The translations under genes and the position numbers were made by a program. Shown one piece after another: positions 49,329 through 52,132 of a stretch of DNA of 52,132 bases. This DNA comes from Piscirickettsiaceae bacterium CG07_land_8_20_14_0_80_44_28 (lineage in GTDB: Bacteria; Pseudomonadota; Gammaproteobacteria; Thiomicrospirales; Thiomicrospiraceae). Position 1 is the stretch's first letter. Every line of letters starts with the position of its first letter. Below the pieces are notes generated by a model. It was not told the origin of the DNA and did not search any database. It saw nothing but the letters and a program-made list of their open reading frames with translations. The stretch lies in the NCBI GenBank assembly GCA_002779995.1, contig PEWX01000114.1:1-52132 (forward strand), read 5' to 3'.

Positions 49329-50096
49329 ATGCTATCTATTAAAAAACGGTTTAAAACCGCCTTTATCGCACTTACCATGATCACCCTAAGCTCAACCGCC
49401 CAAGCGCAAAAAATGACCATTGCCGCCGCGTCGGATTTAAAGTTTGCGCTGGATGAAATTCACGCAGAATACAAAAAAGCCTTCCCTAATGACAAAGTAA
49501 ATGTAATTTACGGCTCATCCGGCAAGTTTTCACAACAAATTGAAAATGGCGCACCCTTTGATCTGTATTTTTCCGCTTCAAAAAAATACCCGGATAACCT
49601 CGCTCAAAAAGGCTTTGCGGCCACTGAACCTAAACTCTACGCACTGGGTCGAGTAGTGTTATGGAGCGCTCGCCATGATGCCTCAAAACTCACCCTAAAA
49701 GAGTTAACCGATAAAAAATACCGTAAAGTCGCCATTGCCAGCCCAGATCATGCGCCTTATGGCGTGCGCGCCATGGAAGCTTTAAAACATCAAGGGGTTT
49801 GGGAGGCCTTGCAACCCAAAATCGTGATTGGCGAAAACATTGCACACACCGCACAGTTAATAGAGCAGGGTGCTGCGGATATTGGCATCATCGCCTATTC
49901 CTTAGCCTTGAATCCGCAACTGGCGAAAAAAGGCAGATATTATCTGATTCCACAAGCCATGCACCAGCCGTTAGAGCAAGCCTATATCATTACCCAAAAA
50001 GGCAAAGATAATATCGTGGCCACTCGTTTTGCCGATTTTATGACTACCAAAAAGGCACATGACATTATGGTGAAATATGGTTTTGTCATCCATTAA
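49329..50096 (+). CDS. modA: molybdate-binding periplasmic protein ModA
   Basis: A 255-residue binding protein with a signal peptide (1-26, ending 'SSTAQAQ'). 'MTIAAASDLKFALDEI' and 'VIYGSSGKFSQQIENGAPFDLYFSA' place the Ser residues that bind the oxyanion. 'DIGIIAYSLAL' is a later family motif. Start at 49329, behind GGAGAATTGAT; an upstream start at 49302 would place the signal peptide inside. It captures molybdate, or tungstate, for ModBC. Confidence 0.94.
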   Translation: MLSIKKRFKTAFIALTMITLSSTAQAQKMTIAAASDLKFALDEIHAEYKKAFPNDKVNVIYGSSGKFSQQIENGAPFDLYFSASKKYPDNLAQKGFAATEPKLYALGRVVLWSARHDASKLTLKELTDKKYRKVAIASPDHAPYGVRAMEALKHQGVWEALQPKIVIGENIAHTAQLIEQGAADIGIIAYSLALNPQLAKKGRYYLIPQAMHQPLEQAYIITQKGKDNIVATRFADFMTTKKAHDIMVKYGFVIH

Positions 50097-50119
50097 GCCC
50101 GCCTAAAAGGAAACCCATT

Positions 50120-50815
50120 ATGGATTTTTTATCCATTACCTCCGCTGAAATACAAGCGCTGTTACTCACCTTTAAACTCGCCCTCTACACCACAATGATT
50201 CTTGTGGTGTTTGGCGCGCCTTTGGCGTGGTGGCTGGCTTTTACCCAGTCGCGATGGGAGGCGGTGGTGTCTACCTTGGTGGCTTTGCCTTTGGTGCTGC
50301 CGCCAACGGTACTGGGTTTTTATCTGTTGATTATTCTCGGCCCCTATGGTGCCGTGGGCGGCACGCTGGAAGCCATGGGACTGACGCATCTTGCGTTTAG
50401 TTTTGAAGGGATTTTGATTGGGTCGGTGATTTTTTCGCTCCCCTTTGCCATCCAACCCATGCGCGATGCCTTTGCGGCCATGCCACAAGCCCCTATTCAA
50501 GCGGCGGCCACTTTAGGCGCAGGACCGATGGATCGCTTTTTTAGCGTTATTGTTCCCTTAGCGCGTGGTGGTTTATTAACAGCAATTGTCATTTCGTTTG
50601 CACATACTTTAGGCGAGTTTGGCGTGATTGCCATGATGGGCGGTTCGATTCCCGGCGAAACCAAAGTGGTCTCCATTGCCATTTACGACTACACCCAAGG
50701 CATGGATTACGCTGCAGCCCACAGATTGTCGGCCATTTTATTGTTTTTATCCTTTGTGATTTTAGCGACTTTTTACGCCATTAACCGCCGCTTTATGGCG
50801 CCCATCAAGCTTTAG
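50120..50815 (+). CDS. modB: molybdate ABC transporter permease ModB
   Basis: A 231-residue permease with five membrane helices. Typical sequences are 'LPLVLPPTVLGFYLL', the EAA-loop region 'AAATLGAGPMDRFFSVIVPLARGGLLTA' and 'AHTLGEFGVIAMMGGSIPGET'. It forms the membrane channel, lies 23 bases after modA and is followed by modC after 9 bases. Confidence 0.95.
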   Translation: MDFLSITSAEIQALLLTFKLALYTTMILVVFGAPLAWWLAFTQSRWEAVVSTLVALPLVLPPTVLGFYLLIILGPYGAVGGTLEAMGLTHLAFSFEGILIGSVIFSLPFAIQPMRDAFAAMPQAPIQAAATLGAGPMDRFFSVIVPLARGGLLTAIVISFAHTLGEFGVIAMMGGSIPGETKVVSIAIYDYTQGMDYAAAHRLSAILLFLSFVILATFYAINRRFMAPIKL

Positions 50816-50824
50816 GAGGTTGCC

Positions 50825-51892
50825 ATGATTGAATTTAACCTGCAATTGTCCTACCCCGGGTTTGACTTTCAAACGGGTGATGTGCGCTTATCGGGCGAGG
50901 GAATAACCGCTATTTTTGGCCCGTCGGGTTGTGGTAAAACGACCCTTCTTAGAACGCTTTCCGGTTTGACGCGCGCGCAAGGCTACGCCAAACTGCATGG
51001 CCAAGTGTGGCAAGATGCCAACCAATTCGTGCCGGTACACAAACGCCGCATTGGCATGGTGTTTCAAGATGCCGCGCTGCTGCCGCACCTGAGCGTGCAA
51101 GGTAATTTGGATTACGCCCTCAAACGCTCAGGCATGGGTATGAGCCAAGCCAAAAAAGAACAAGCCCGTTGGGTCGAACTATTAAAACTCGAAACCTTGC
51201 TTGGCCAACCTGTACTCACCCTCTCTGGCGGACAAAAACAACGGGTTGGTATTGCGCGTGCGTTATTGTCCAATCCGCAACTTTTAATGCTTGACGAACC
51301 CATGTCCGCATTGGATTGGCGCACCAAAAACGAACTGATTCCCCTAATCAAAGAAGTGGTGGAAGCCTCAAAACTGCCCACCCTGCTCATTACCCATTCA
51401 CCTGAAGAAGTCGAGCGTTTGGCCGATGATGTGCTGTTACTCAACCAAGGGCGTGTTGAACAAGTTGAAACCCTGCAACAAACCCTGTCGCGCGCCAATT
51501 CACCATTGTTTGACGAACAAGGCGCGGTGTCGGTATTAATGGGTTTGCCAGGCCTGGTAGAAATGGGGTTGCGAACCATCAAAGTGGGTCAAGACAATCT
51601 TTATATCAGTCAAACGCACGCTATCCACACACCCGACGTGCGCATTCGAGTTTTGGCAAGAGATGTTAGCTTAGCGCTGTCTGACCCAAAAGAGCTGAGT
51701 ATCGTCAACCATTTACAGGTCACTATTAAAGAACTCATCCCACAAGGCGAACACCGAATGTTAGCACGATTACACCTACAAGATGGCCAACACCTCTTCG
51801 CCGAAATCACCCAACACTCCGCCCAACGCCTAACCCTACAACCAGGCCTGGTCGTTTTTGCACTGATTAAATCCGTCGCACTGGCGGAATAA
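50825..51892 (+). CDS. modC: molybdate ABC transporter ATPase ModC
   Basis: A 355-residue ATPase: Walker A 'GPSGCGKTT' near residue 36, Q-loop 'MVFQDAALLPHL', signature 'LSGGQKQRVGIARALL', Walker B 'LLMLDEPMSALD' and H-loop 'LLITHSPEE'. The C-terminal TOBE domain (about 285-355) binds oxyanion for feedback inhibition. Preceded by GGAGGTTGCC. Two CCAGGCCTGG repeats lie in the C-terminal coding part, encoding 'LPGLVEM' and 'QPGLVVF'. Confidence 0.95.
   Translation: MIEFNLQLSYPGFDFQTGDVRLSGEGITAIFGPSGCGKTTLLRTLSGLTRAQGYAKLHGQVWQDANQFVPVHKRRIGMVFQDAALLPHLSVQGNLDYALKRSGMGMSQAKKEQARWVELLKLETLLGQPVLTLSGGQKQRVGIARALLSNPQLLMLDEPMSALDWRTKNELIPLIKEVVEASKLPTLLITHSPEEVERLADDVLLLNQGRVEQVETLQQTLSRANSPLFDEQGAVSVLMGLPGLVEMGLRTIKVGQDNLYISQTHAIHTPDVRIRVLARDVSLALSDPKELSIVNHLQVTIKELIPQGEHRMLARLHLQDGQHLFAEITQHSAQRLTLQPGLVVFALIKSVALAE
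51548..51557. repeat. CCAGGCCTGG iterated palindrome
   Basis: Perfect core inside modC; flanks lack the A/T-runs. Confidence 0.85.
51842..51851. repeat. CCAGGCCTGG iterated palindrome
   Basis: Perfect core at the 3' end of modC with TCGTTTTT on the right, matching the common right arm. Confidence 0.88.
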
Positions 51893-52132
51893 GCAGTAAA
51901 AGCACCGCCCCTCGTTCCCACGCTCCCGCGTGGGAATGCAGACCTGATTTGGATACTGACATGATGGGTATGCGTTCCCTCTGGGGACAGTAGGAACGAG
52001 ATGGGGATAGGACAGTGGTAACGAGACGGGCATAACTCGTTTTCTTGATTTTCAGCCTGAAATATATGTTTACCGGGATTTATAAATTTTCAGCAAGCGT
52101 AGAATCGTCAAAATCAATATTCTTATAAATAG
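51893..52132. repeat. REP-like repeat region at the right end
   Basis: No gene is seen. A perfect hairpin TTCCCACGC (51915-51923) / GCGTGGGAA (51928-51936) with loop TCCC belongs to the 'CGTTCCCACGC...GCGTGGGAA' class of dispersed palindromes common in gammaproteobacteria. It is followed by ATGCGTTCCC, CTGGGGACAG, AGGAACGAGA and GTAACGAGAC, which look like decayed or variant copies of the same element. The first hairpin may also act as a transcript end for modABC. The last 90 bases are AT-rich with nothing recognisable. Confidence 0.75.

Overview
The window looks like chromosomal DNA from a gammaproteobacterial chemolithoautotroph of the Thiomicrospira / Hydrogenovibrio / Thiomicrorhabdus type. 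This is an inference from gene content: a [NiFe] uptake hydrogenase with an oxidoreductase fused to its small subunit, gammaproteobacterial sdhCDAB-sdhE, Cus and CopA copper export, ModE-ModABC, and moderate GC content. No rRNA, tRNA, CRISPR array or complete mobile element was seen.

Layout. 1-444: tail of an upstream gene and a GGGTCTGTCCCC triplet repeat. 445-6339: a tight six-gene operon encoding a histidine phosphatase, a metallophosphatase, an amphi-Trp-like small protein, a PhoU-like/APH-fold kinase fusion, an ATP-grasp enzyme and an HprK-like kinase. It resembles the poorly characterised 'GAK' (ATP-grasp and kinase) systems. 6327-9654: a YihY-family membrane protein and a GGDEF-EAL protein. 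9658-18266 (minus): a likely copper operon that runs from a Cys/His-rich exported protein through cusC-cusB-cusA to a DUF692 (MNIO) / DUF2063 pair. 18372-18920: hsp20 with a sigma-32 promoter and a terminator. 18958-24056 (minus): doeB-doeD-doeA-doeC, an ectoine degradation operon. 24313-25467: a soluble chemoreceptor with a CZB domain. 25530-29088 (minus): sdhC-sdhD-sdhA-sdhB-sdhE. 29356-31026: an AlsS-type acetolactate synthase. 31089-35672: a DUF4389 protein, an ArsR-family repressor with its operators, an ArsO-like flavoprotein and the Cu+ ATPase copA. 35726-46381 (minus): a nine-gene hydrogenase operon, hypBCDEA-hupS(fusion)-hupL-protease-hypF. 46692-48362: a CPA2 antiporter. 48470-51892: modE-modABC. 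51893-52132: REP-like palindromes.

How the genes work together. The hydrogenase operon holds every dedicated maturation factor (HypA-F and an endopeptidase) but no cytochrome b. Its small subunit has no Tat signal and is preceded by an FAD/NAD(P)-binding reductase and a BFD-type [2Fe-2S] domain. This suggests a cytoplasmic enzyme that passes H2 electrons to a soluble or pyridine-nucleotide acceptor. Copper handling appears twice: the Cus/MNIO operon for the periplasm and CopA for the cytoplasm.

The most unexpected structural signal is a 10-bp palindrome, CCAGGCCTGG. It occurs perfectly ten times in 52 kb, mostly inside genes, and is usually flanked by an A-run on the left and/or a T-run on the right. 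No annotated feature explains it. The six-gene phosphotransfer operon and the Cus/MNIO operon are the best candidates for undescribed systems.
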